A stretch of 7,129 bases of DNA from JBEKZQ01 sp049509675 (GTDB lineage: Bacteria > Planctomycetota > Planctomycetia > Pirellulales > Thermoguttaceae), in the NCBI GenBank assembly GCA_049509675.1, contig JBEKZQ010000327.1, forward strand, positions 1 through 7,129. Reading direction: 5' to 3'. Shown here piece after piece: positions 1 to 4,985 of this stretch. The position numbers and the translations under genes are program-made. Within the stretch, counting starts at the first letter, position 1. Each line of letters begins with the position of its first letter. Under the pieces are notes generated by a model that did not search any database, was not told the DNA's origin, and worked only from the letters and a program-made list of their open reading frames with translations.

Positions 1-1270
1 CGTTGCGAGCAAAGACGTGCCGGTAGGCATAGGCGGGATGCGACCAGCAGACGCCCCCCCGCTGCCCCAACTGTTCGGTCGTCGGCTCGATCAGCTTCGC
101 GCGGCTGATCTCGTGGAACCTTTGCGGCGAAAGCGTGCCGATCAGCAACTCGCCGCGCTCGTTGAACATCCACGTCCGGGCGCCGTTGCGGACCATGTGG
201 ATGGTGGCCCAGCGTGCCGTGGGCACGACGGTCAAGTCTTCCCAGATGCGGTTTCCGGTGCGTGCGTCCAGGCAGCGCAGTTCGCCATAGCTGTCCACGC
301 CGTAAACGTAGTCGCCGTCCATCGTCGGCGTGCTGATCATGGCGTGCAGCGCGTCGGTGTGCCGCTCGCTGGTCCCCTGCCGCCGCCAAATCTTCTCCAC
401 CCGCGGCTCGTCCTGCCGCAGTTTGAGCATGAGCGAACCATCGTAGAACCCGGTGAGGAACAGTCGATCGCCCGAGACGACCGGGGTGGGGACGTTGATG
501 ACCATGCGAGCCGGCGGGAAGGGATATTTCCACAGAACTTCGCCGGAGCCCGGATTCAGGCCGACCACGTTGTCGCCCGTCCAACAGACGAGCACTCGCC
601 GCCCGGCCTGCCGGATGATGATCGGGGCCGAATAGGAGGCCTGGTCGTCCAGGGCCCGCCACCGCTCGGCGCCGGTTCTCTTGTCCCAGGCCACCAGGCA
701 GGCCCCCTCGGCGCCGATTTGCACAATCAGCAACTCGCCATCGACCAGCGGGGCCGCGGCCATGCCCCAGATCGGCAGGCGGATTTTGTAGTCTACGCCC
801 GGCTGCTTCTTCCAGAGCAGTTTTCCCGAGGCCGCATCGAGGCAATGCAGGTGCCCCATGCTCCCCAAGGCGTAAGCACGGCCGTCGTCGATGGAGACGC
901 AGGCCCGCGGCCCCGCCGTGTAGCCCACGTCTTTGTAGGTGCAGTCGTAGGTGAAACTCCACAGGTTGCGGCCGGTTTGCCAATCGAAGCAGTGGACCCG
1001 TTCCGTCTGACGCGCATCGGCCTGCCGGTCGGTGACGTACACGCGGCCTTGGGCCACGGTCGGGCCGCTATAGCCGCTGCCGATGGCGGCGCGCCAGCGG
1101 ACAGCAATCTGCGGGCCGGCAAACCTGTCCACAATGCGCGTCTCCTTCCACACGCCGTCGCGCGTCGGGCCGCGCCACTGCGGCCAATCGTCGCCCATGA
1201 GTTGACCACCGACGACGGCCAGACCGATCACCATGCCGAACAGTAGCATAACGCGAGTTGTGTTGTTCAT
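1..1270 (-). CDS. PQQ-like beta-propeller secreted protein (BamB-like), 3' end cut by window edge
   Basis: The minus strand is open from the ATG at 1270 to base 1, giving 423 residues with no stop. Residues 1-26 form a hydrophobic signal peptide (RVMLLFGMVIGLAVVGG core). The mature part opens with DWPQWRGP (residues 28-35), a hallmark of planctomycete PQQ-like propeller proteins. Blades follow with the usual pattern of 'G.vY..d..G.l.clda.tG..lW': HCFDWQTGRNLW, HCLDAASGKLLW, VAWDKRTGAERW, VGLNPGSGEVLW and RCLDARTGNRIW are all visible, about seven blades in total. The last in-window residues, YRHVFARN, resemble the closing strand of the family, so probably only about a dozen residues are missing. 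The protein is likely periplasmic or exported. The family binds partners or possibly quinone, but no enzymatic role can be read here. GAGAGG (1276-1281 on the complement) is a reasonable ribosome site. It lies on the same strand as trmL, 138 bp away with a hairpin element between, so co-transcription is uncertain. Confidence 0.9.
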   Translation of the reverse strand, partial: MNNTTRVMLLFGMVIGLAVVGGQLMGDDWPQWRGPTRDGVWKETRIVDRFAGPQIAVRWRAAIGSGYSGPTVAQGRVYVTDRQADARQTERVHCFDWQTGRNLWSFTYDCTYKDVGYTAGPRACVSIDDGRAYALGSMGHLHCLDAASGKLLWKKQPGVDYKIRLPIWGMAAAPLVDGELLIVQIGAEGACLVAWDKRTGAERWRALDDQASYSAPIIIRQAGRRVLVCWTGDNVVGLNPGSGEVLWKYPFPPARMVINVPTPVVSGDRLFLTGFYDGSLMLKLRQDEPRVEKIWRRQGTSERHTDALHAMISTPTMDGDYVYGVDSYGELRCLDARTGNRIWEDLTVVPTARWATIHMVRNGARTWMFNERGELLIGTLSPQRFHEISRAKLIEPTTEQLGQRGGVCWSHPAYAYRHVFARN

Positions 1271-1273
1271 GTC

Positions 1274-1281
1274 ATCCTCTC
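1274..1281 (-). promoter_or_regulatory. Ribosome binding site of the PQQ-like gene
   Basis: Read on the minus strand the sequence is GAGAGGAT, ending three bases before the ATG at 1270. It is one of the few clear purine-rich Shine-Dalgarno-like sites in this window and supports this start over the in-frame ATG seven codons later (residue 8), which would cut into the signal peptide. Confidence 0.5.
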
Positions 1282-1397
1282 GGGGTCTGTCCAACTTGAG
1301 TTTACGCGTGCCACGGTTGGCTTGTCCAACCGTGTTTCCAGCACTGCTGGGCAAGCCAGCAGTGGCACCCAACCGGTAATGTCGAAATGGACAGACC
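1282..1397. repeat. Palindrome-ended intergenic element between trmL and the PQQ-like gene
   Basis: The perfect 10-bp inverted repeats GGTCTGTCCA (1284-1293) and TGGACAGACC (1388-1397) enclose 94 bp that include the double hairpin at 1308-1368. The left end, GGGGTCTGTCCA (1282-1293), differs by one missing G from the complement of the right end of the element at 4873-4948 (GGGGTCTGGTCCA), so the two elements probably share an origin. No ORF fits it. It may be a non-autonomous, REP/MITE-like mobile sequence, or simply a repeat nested in another repeat. Confidence 0.55.
1308..1368. repeat. Double-hairpin interspersed repeat with outer GTGCCAC ends
   Basis: There are two perfect 9-bp stems: CACGGTTGG/CCAACCGTG (1312-1320 with 1326-1334, loop CTTGT) and CACTGCTGG/CCAGCAGTG (1342-1350 with 1356-1364, loop GCAAG). 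They are separated by seven bases. The outer ends GTGCCAC (1308-1314) and GTGGCAC (1362-1368) are inverted, so the element is two copies of one 27-base unit set head to head. Between the units, two stem pairs differ and both differences are compensated (G-C to T-A, T-A to C-G). I recall similar CACTGCTGG..CCAGCAGTG sequences as frequent in planctomycete genomes. It could also terminate or attenuate transcription from trmL into the PQQ-like gene. Confidence 0.75.
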
Positions 1398-1408
1398 ACT
1401 AGGGTGCT

Positions 1409-1855
1409 TTAGAACGTTCGCTGCCGCAGGGCCTCGAAGGCGACTACGGCCACGCTGACCGACAAATTCAGGCTGCGGGCTTCGGCCCGCATGGGAATCC
1501 GCAGACATCGGTCGGGATTCTCGTGGAGCAACGAGGGCGGCAACCCCTGGGTTTCGCTGCCGAAGACCAGCACGTCGCCCGGGAAGAACTGCACGCTGGT
1601 GTAGCAAAGGGCCGCCGTTTTCGAGAGCAGCCAGGGCCGCCGTTCGGGCAATTGCCGCCACAGGGTTGCCCAGTCGTCGACCACCTCCCATTGGAGGTGC
1701 TGCCAGTAGTCCAGGCCGGCCCGGCGGAGCCGTCGATCGTCCAGGCGGAAGGCCAGCGGCCGGACCAGCCAGAGTTTCGCCCCCAGGGCGACGCAGGTCC
1801 GCCCCACGTTGCCGGTATTGGCGGGGATTTCCGGCTGGTGCAGAACGATGTGCAT
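1409..1855 (-). CDS. trmL: tRNA (cytidine/uridine-2'-O-)-methyltransferase, TrmL-type SpoU protein
   Basis: 148 residues of the SPOUT (SpoU) class. TrmL dimers use S-adenosylmethionine to methylate the 2'-OH of the wobble nucleotide 34 in tRNA-Leu isoacceptors. The three SpoU motifs are present in order: NTGNVGR (13-19), VFGSETQGLP (97-106) and RIPMRAEARSLNLSVSVAVV (119-138), which builds the trefoil-knot AdoMet pocket. DDRRLRRAGLDYW (39-51) matches the TrmL-specific region closely. The length is close to the 150-160 residues of known TrmL, without the extra N-terminal RNA-binding domain of TrmH or RlmB. The start at 1855 (MHIVLHQPEIPANTG) aligns with the family; an ATG at 1870 would add five residues (MPEPT). 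Neither has a clear Shine-Dalgarno site. The gene is divergent from the enolase-family gene, with only 49 bp between starts. The stop is TAA at 1409-1411. Confidence 0.93.
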   Translation of the reverse strand: MHIVLHQPEIPANTGNVGRTCVALGAKLWLVRPLAFRLDDRRLRRAGLDYWQHLQWEVVDDWATLWRQLPERRPWLLSKTAALCYTSVQFFPGDVLVFGSETQGLPPSLLHENPDRCLRIPMRAEARSLNLSVSVAVVAFEALRQRTF

Positions 1856-1888
1856 GGTCGGCTCAGGCATGGCAGTTAGCAATGAGAA

Positions 1889-1896
1889 GATATACA
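1889..1896. promoter_or_regulatory. Possible shared divergent -10 region between trmL and the enolase-family gene
   Basis: In a GC-rich spacer the run GATATACA stands out. On the plus strand TATACA (1891-1896) would start RNA near 1903, almost on the ATG at 1905, giving a leaderless or near-leaderless message. On the minus strand TATATC (1894-1889) follows TG in an extended -10 style and would start RNA near 1882, upstream of both trmL start candidates. No good -35 hexamer is visible on either strand, so this is a tentative reading. Confidence 0.3.
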
Positions 1897-1904
1897 CTGG
1901 CGCG

Positions 1905-3086
1905 ATGCGAATTGTCCAGATCACGGCCCGGATCGTGCATGTGCCGTTGCGGCGCGAGGTGAAACATGCCTCGGCCACGCGCCGCGCGAGTTCCAACCTG
2001 CTGGTCTGCTGTCGCCTGGCCGACGGCAGCGAGGGCTGGGGCGAGGGGGTGCCGCGGGAGTATGTGACGGGCGAAACGCCGGCCGGGGCCATGGCCCAAT
2101 TGGCTGCTACCCCTCTGGCGGAACAACTCGCCGGCGACCCGGGCACTTGGCCGGAGGTGCTGGCCTTGTGCGAGCGATTTCGGCCCGCCGCGATGGGCCC
2201 GGATCCGCGCGGCTGCTATGGAAATGCCCTGCGCTGTGCATTGGAACTGAGTATTCTGGACGCCTACGGCCGGTTGTTCCGCGAGCCGTTGAGCGCCGTG
2301 ACCAAACATTTTCCGCCGGCGCGGCCGGTATGGGCCGAGCAGGATCGTGTGCGTTACTCTACCGCCATTACGGCCCAATCGCCGGCCGCCGAGCGGCTAA
2401 ACGCTTTGAAAATGCGGCTCTACGGATTCGCCCAGTGCAAGGTCAAGGTGGGGCTCCTCGGCGTCGACGACGGACCACGGCTCCGGGTACTGCGACGCTG
2501 GATCGGCCGGACCATCGACCTGCGGTTGGACGCCAACGAAGCCTGGCACGCCGCAGAAGTGCTGGGCAAAATCCAACCGCTGCTGGCCGCCGGAATCAGT
2601 TGCATCGAGCAGCCCGTGCCGCACGCCGAGGTCGAGGTTTTGGCCGATCTTCGCCGGCAAATCCAGGTGCCGTTGATGCTGGACGAATCGCTCACCAGCC
2701 TGGCCGACGCCGAGACGGCCATCCGCCTGGGCACGTGCGATTTGTTCAATATTCGCCTGTCGAAGTGCGGTGGGTTCCTGGCCAGCCTGCGTCTGGCGGC
2801 GCTGGCCCATCAGGCCGGGCTGGGTTATCAGTTGGGTTGCCATCCGGGCGAGACGGGCATCCTCTCGGCCGCCGGCCGGCATTGGGCGGCCTCGGTGGCC
2901 GCAGTCCGCTATCTGGAAGGTTCTTACGATCGGCACCTGCTGGCCGAGTTGCTCACGCAACAGGACGTCACCTTCGGCTACGGCGGTTGGGCCCCGGCCT
3001 TGCCCGGCCCCGGACTGGGCGTGACCATCGACCCCGTGGTCCTGCAAGAGTGGACCGAGCGGCAAGAGACCTATCCTCTGGGCTAG
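1905..3086 (+). CDS. Enolase-superfamily protein, muconate lactonizing (MLE) subgroup
   Basis: 393 residues, normal for the MR/MLE family. An N-terminal capping domain (about 1-140) is followed by the (beta/alpha)-barrel. Expected active-site residues are visible. The K-x-K motif is K179-V-K181. The three Mg ligands are D209 (RLDANEAW), E235 (CIEQPVP) and D260 (LMLDES). The second catalytic lysine is K287 (RLSKCGG). E316 in CHPGETGIL sits near the barrel end. A lysine on both faces marks the MLE subgroup, which includes muconate cycloisomerase, o-succinylbenzoate synthase and dipeptide epimerases, as opposed to the His-containing mandelate racemase subgroup. The reaction is proton abstraction next to a carboxylate to give a Mg-stabilised enolate. 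The substrate cannot be read: no men, cat or peptidoglycan-recycling genes are nearby. The start MRIVQITARIVHVPL fits the usual first beta strand; an ATG at 1869 would add 12 residues. The hydrolase gene follows after 53 bp. Confidence 0.88.
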   Translation: MRIVQITARIVHVPLRREVKHASATRRASSNLLVCCRLADGSEGWGEGVPREYVTGETPAGAMAQLAATPLAEQLAGDPGTWPEVLALCERFRPAAMGPDPRGCYGNALRCALELSILDAYGRLFREPLSAVTKHFPPARPVWAEQDRVRYSTAITAQSPAAERLNALKMRLYGFAQCKVKVGLLGVDDGPRLRVLRRWIGRTIDLRLDANEAWHAAEVLGKIQPLLAAGISCIEQPVPHAEVEVLADLRRQIQVPLMLDESLTSLADAETAIRLGTCDLFNIRLSKCGGFLASLRLAALAHQAGLGYQLGCHPGETGILSAAGRHWAASVAAVRYLEGSYDRHLLAELLTQQDVTFGYGGWAPALPGPGLGVTIDPVVLQEWTERQETYPLG

Positions 3087-3098
3087 CGTGCCTGCCGC

Positions 3099-3131
3099 CT
3101 CTGGACTCTCGACTCTCGGCTCTGGACTCTC
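3099..3131. repeat. Short direct repeat CTCTGGACTCTC in the spacer
   Basis: The 12-mer CTCTGGACTCTC occurs at 3099-3110 and again at 3120-3131, with the related GACTCTCG between them. The whole spacer between the enolase-family and hydrolase genes is made of this low-complexity CTCT/GGACT sequence. No ribosome site or promoter is recognisable in it. Confidence 0.6.
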
Positions 3132-3139
3132 AGTCGGCC

Positions 3140-4063
3140 ATGACCGACAATGCATGTTCCATGAAACAACTGCCGACCGAGCCCGACGACTGGCGCGCCC
3201 TCTACCCGTTCACCTCGCACGAAATGTCGCTGGGCGGACATCGCTGCCACTACCTGGATGAAGGCAGCGGCGACGTGCTGCTGCTGGTCCACGGCAATCC
3301 AACCTGGTCCTTTTATTGGCGCGATCTGGTCCGCGGCCTGCGCGGCCGATACCGGATCGTCGTACCGGACCTGATCGGCTGCGGACTGTCGCAAAAACCG
3401 CCGGCGAGCGCCTATTCGTACCGCCTGGCCCAGCGCGTGGCCGATCTGGGCGAGTTGGTCGAGAAGCTTGGGCTGGAGCGGATCACGCTGGTGGCCCACG
3501 ATTGGGGTGGAGCGATCGGCATGGGAGCGGCCGTGGCGGACCCGCAGCGATTCTCCCGCTTCGTGCTCATGAATACGGCCGCATTCCGCGCCGAACGATG
3601 CCCCCTGCGGATCCGCCTGGGCCATGCGCCGCTGCTGGGACGCCTGGCCATCCAGGGGCTCAACTTGTTTGTCCGCGGCGCGTTGCGATTGGCCGTGGCC
3701 AAGCCCGAGCGAATGACTGCCGCCATTCGCCGCGGTCTGGCCGCCCCCTACGATTCGTGGCGCAATCGCGAGGGAGTGTATCGCTTCGTGCAGGATATTC
3801 CCATGCACCCGGGCCATCCCAGTTATGCAACGCTGGCCGCGATCGAGGCCGGGCTGCCGCAGTTCCGCCCACGGCCGATTTGCTTGATCTGGGGCATGCG
3901 CGACTGGTGCTTCCCGCCCGAGTTCCTCGACCGGTTCATCGGCTTCTATCCCGAGGCCGCGGTCCACCGCCTGGAAGACGCCGGGCATTACGTCGTCGAG
4001 GATGCCCACGAACGGATCGTGCCGATAATCGAGCGGTTCCTGGCCGAGCACCCCTTGGTGTAG
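3140..4063 (+). CDS. Alpha/beta hydrolase, haloalkane dehalogenase subfamily III / OleB-like
   Basis: 307 residues from the ATG at 3140, or 300 from the ATG at 3161 (MKQLPTEPDDW), which fits relatives equally well; neither has a Shine-Dalgarno site. The catalytic layout is that of haloalkane dehalogenases. HGNPTWSFYW (51-60) supplies N53 and W56. The nucleophile elbow AHDWGGAIG (119-127) has D121 followed by W122, the second halide-contact position. D255 in WGMRD is the catalytic acid after strand 7, and H283 in DAGHYVVEDA is the catalytic base. Acid placement after strand 7 and the Asn-Trp pair point to subfamily III. That group includes planctomycete dehalogenase-like enzymes and OleB, the beta-lactone decarboxylase of long-chain olefin biosynthesis. 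No oleA, oleC or oleD gene lies in the window, so OleB function is only a possibility. It is probably cytoplasmic, with no signal peptide. The stop lies inside a probable insertion (see 4047-4207). Confidence 0.88.
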   Translation: MTDNACSMKQLPTEPDDWRALYPFTSHEMSLGGHRCHYLDEGSGDVLLLVHGNPTWSFYWRDLVRGLRGRYRIVVPDLIGCGLSQKPPASAYSYRLAQRVADLGELVEKLGLERITLVAHDWGGAIGMGAAVADPQRFSRFVLMNTAAFRAERCPLRIRLGHAPLLGRLAIQGLNLFVRGALRLAVAKPERMTAAIRRGLAAPYDSWRNREGVYRFVQDIPMHPGHPSYATLAAIEAGLPQFRPRPICLIWGMRDWCFPPEFLDRFIGFYPEAAVHRLEDAGHYVVEDAHERIVPIIERFLAEHPLV

Positions 4064-4068
4064 AATAT

Positions 4069-4105
4069 CCCCCTCTCCCTCCGGGAGAGGGTTGGGGTGA
4101 GGGGG
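4069..4105. terminator. CCCTCTCCC/GGGAGAGGG hairpin repeat, possible terminator of the hydrolase gene
   Basis: There is a perfect 9-bp stem, CCCTCTCCC (4071-4079) with GGGAGAGGG (4083-4091), and a three-base loop, TCC. It begins eight bases after the TAG stop. A second arm, GGGGTGAGGGGG (4094-4105), could pair alternatively with the pyrimidine run. There is no T tract, so it is not a textbook intrinsic terminator. Similar CCCTCTCCC...GGGAGAGGG sequences are scattered in many GC-rich genomes as extragenic repeats, which is the other reading. Confidence 0.5.
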
Positions 4106-4124
4106 ACTGCAATTATCCAAGACC

Positions 4125-4189
4125 TCAGCCGTAGCATAACGGAACCTTTTATCCGCCAAGATGTTATGCTGAAGCATAACCTACTCACT
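4125..4189 (+). repeat. AGCATAAC interspersed repeat, copy 1 (shortened)
   Basis: The core at 4139-4189 matches 4812-4862 at 46 of 51 positions, in the same orientation. It contains a perfect 8-bp hairpin, GTTATGCT-GA-AGCATAAC (4163-4180). The upstream flank TCAGCCGTAG (4125-4134) is also shared with copy 2 (4786-4795). Copy 1 lacks 12 bases of copy 2 between flank and core, the bases that form the left inverted arm there. It is non-coding. Confidence 0.75.
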
Positions 4190-4190
4190 T

Positions 4191-4210
4191 AGCCCAGCAC
4201 CCCTTGGGCT
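4191..4210. repeat. Small inverted repeat AGCCCA/TGGGCT
   Basis: AGCCCA (4191-4196) and TGGGCT (4205-4210) form a 6-bp stem with an 8-base loop. It overlaps the right copy of the 12-bp duplication. It may be a weak terminator or an accident of that junction. Confidence 0.3.
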
Positions 4211-4222
4211 GATCAATCACTG

Positions 4223-4280
4223 GTAGGACGGATTGCCAATCCGTCTGTGTCTTGCCGGACGGATTGGCAATCCGTCCTAC
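4223..4280. repeat. 23-bp perfect inverted repeat built from two GGATTG palindromes
   Basis: The arms at 4223-4245 and 4258-4280 are exact reverse complements over 23 bases, with a 12-base loop. Each arm contains its own 19-base palindrome, GACGGATTGCCAATCCGTC, with only the central base unpaired. The structure can therefore fold as one long cruciform or as two short ones. The outermost bases are GTAG and CTAC. I recall GTAGGACGGATTGGCAATCC-type repeats as common in planctomycete spacers. It ends 14 bases before the pterin synthase ATG, just ahead of its ribosome site. Confidence 0.8.
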
Positions 4281-4283
4281 AGC

Positions 4284-4288
4284 GAGGA
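4284..4288 (+). promoter_or_regulatory. Ribosome binding site of the pterin synthase gene
   Basis: GAGGA lies six bases before the ATG at 4295 and four bases after the large inverted repeat ends. It decides the start against the upstream in-frame GTG at 4247. Folding of the repeat would leave this site just outside the stem. Confidence 0.5.
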
Positions 4289-4294
4289 CAAGCC

Positions 4295-4795
4295 ATGCCA
4301 CAGTTCCACGTCCGCATCGATCGTGCCGACCAAGTCTTCAGTGCGGCGCACTTCATTACCTTCGCCGATCGCTGCGAACCGCTGCACGGCCACGATTTCC
4401 GCGTCGTGGCCGAGGTGCATGGGCCGTTGGACGAGAATCAGTACGTCGTCGATTTCCTGGCGCTGCGGGAGGAACTGGGCAAAATCCTGGCGGGACTGGA
4501 CCACGCCGTGTTGCTCCCCACAGAGCATCCCGACATGAGCCTGACCGTTTCGGAGCGGGAAGTAGAGGTGACCTGGGCCGACCATCGCTGGGTGTTTCCC
4601 CGCGGCGACTGCCGCTTGCTGCCGCTGGCCAATACGACCGCCGAACTGCTGGCCCGGCACATCGGCCGGCAACTGCGGGCATCGCTCAAAGAGCGGACCG
4701 GGCGAGATCCGCAACGCATCATTGTCGAGGTCGAGGAATCGCCCGGCCAGCGGGCCGTCTGGGCGGAAACCCGGACTGGCGAAGATCAGCCGTAG
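4295..4795 (+). CDS. queD: 6-pyruvoyl/6-carboxytetrahydropterin synthase family protein (COG0720)
   Basis: 166 residues, tunnelling-fold enzyme acting on 7,8-dihydroneopterin triphosphate. Zn ligands are H19 (FSAAH, 15-19), H31 and H33 (LHGH, 30-33). The catalytic Cys27 is in CEPLHGH, VVDF is at 51-54, the catalytic pair D69-H70 is in LDHAVLL, the NTTAELLA helix is at 113-120, and E148 in VEVEES anchors the pterin. The QueD branch makes 6-carboxytetrahydropterin for queuosine. C27 is followed by E28, giving C-E-x2-HGH, which also offers the Glu used by folate-type PTPS-III enzymes, so specificity is open. Relative to E. coli QueD there is an insertion of roughly 30 residues (about 76-112). 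The ATG at 4295 is chosen because GAGGA (4284-4288) precedes it and MPQFHVRID starts the first strand; a GTG at 4247 lies inside the palindrome. No other queuosine or folate gene is in view. The TAG stop overlaps the start of a repeat. Confidence 0.85.
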   Translation: MPQFHVRIDRADQVFSAAHFITFADRCEPLHGHDFRVVAEVHGPLDENQYVVDFLALREELGKILAGLDHAVLLPTEHPDMSLTVSEREVEVTWADHRWVFPRGDCRLLPLANTTAELLARHIGRQLRASLKERTGRDPQRIIVEVEESPGQRAVWAETRTGEDQP

Positions 4796-4862
4796 GTTAT
4801 GCTTCAGCATTACGGAACCGCTTATCCGCCAAGATGTCATGCTAAAGCATAACCTGCTCACT
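4786..4862 (+). repeat. AGCATAAC interspersed repeat, copy 2 (fuller copy)
   Basis: This is the second copy of the repeat at 4125-4189. Here inverted arms are visible: AGGTTATGCTTCAGCAT (4794-4810) against ATGCTAAAGCATAACCT (4839-4855), 16 of 17 bases complementary, around a TACGGAACC...CCGCCAAGATGTC centre. The shared flank TCAGCCGTAG (4786-4795) contains the last codons and TAG stop of the pterin synthase gene. The repeat therefore appears to abut or supply the end of that gene. It is non-coding and of unknown function. Confidence 0.75.
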
Positions 4863-4872
4863 GTGACGCCAG

Positions 4873-4948
4873 GGGGTCAGGTCCGTGTTTTCGGTCAAGG
4901 GTCGAGCCAAATGGCTACGCCTACAAGCCGAAAAATGGACCAGACCCC
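4873..4948. repeat. GGGGTC...GACCCC palindrome-ended element (REP/MITE-like)
   Basis: The imperfect inverted ends GGGGTCAGGTCC (4873-4884) and GGACCAGACCCC (4937-4948) match at 11 of 12 positions. The arms continue inward as TTTTCGG (4888-4894) and CCGAAAA (4928-4934). Inside lies a small AGCCA-AA-TGGCT hairpin (4905-4916). The total of about 76 bp has no ORF of its own. The right end resembles the ends of the element at 1282-1397. I associate such ends with short elements mobilised by REP-type (IS200-like) Y1 transposases, but no transposase is in the window. Confidence 0.6.
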
Positions 4949-4985
4949 GATTTTGCAGTTCTCCTGCTGATCTATCCCGAATTTC

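Larger units (their letters stand above)
4047..4207. other. Probable 149-bp insertion bounded by a 12-bp direct duplication
   Basis: AGCACCCCTTGG occurs at 4047-4058, the last codons of the hydrolase gene, and again at 4196-4207. The segment between carries the CCCTCTCCC hairpin and the AGCATAAC repeat. Removing one copy plus the intervening DNA (149 bp) would leave the hydrolase reading Glu-His-Pro-Leu-Gly and then TGA at 4210-4212, in frame, instead of the present Pro-Leu-Val-TAG. The pattern is what a target duplication from an insertion would leave. A chance 12-mer match this close is unlikely but cannot be ruled out. Confidence 0.5.

Noticed and set aside
17..1246. 409-codon plus-strand open frame
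   Set aside because: It is antisense to the PQQ-like propeller gene. That gene has a signal peptide, DWPQWRGP and blade motifs, while this frame gives only Ala/Arg/Pro/Gly-rich sequence without a recognisable domain.
1871..2146. Upstream extension of the trmL frame
   Set aside because: Family alignment begins at MHIVLHQPEIPANTG (1855). The extension overlaps the divergent enolase-family gene and has no motif.
2147..3139. N-terminal extension of the hydrolase frame over the enolase-family gene
   Set aside because: The extension is Arg/Gly-rich out-of-frame sequence of the enolase gene. The hydrolase fold begins just after 3140-3161 and matches the normal family length from there.
2397..3155. 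252-codon minus-strand frame
   Set aside because: It lies antisense inside the enolase-family gene, whose active-site residues are all in the plus frame.
3083..4177. 364-codon minus-strand frame
   Set aside because: It is antisense to the hydrolase gene and runs through the GGGAGAGG repeat. No domain is recognisable.
4247..4294. GTG start giving 16 extra residues to the pterin synthase
   Set aside because: It lies inside the inverted repeat loop, has no ribosome site, and the extra residues are repeat-encoded. The ATG at 4295 has GAGGA ahead of it.
4125..4862. CRISPR-like arrangement of repeats
   Set aside because: There are only two related copies about 660 bp apart with a gene between them, and the other repeats are of different families with no regular spacing.
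4722..4970. 82-codon plus-strand frame across two repeats
   Set aside because: It starts inside the pterin synthase gene in another frame and is made of repeat sequence.
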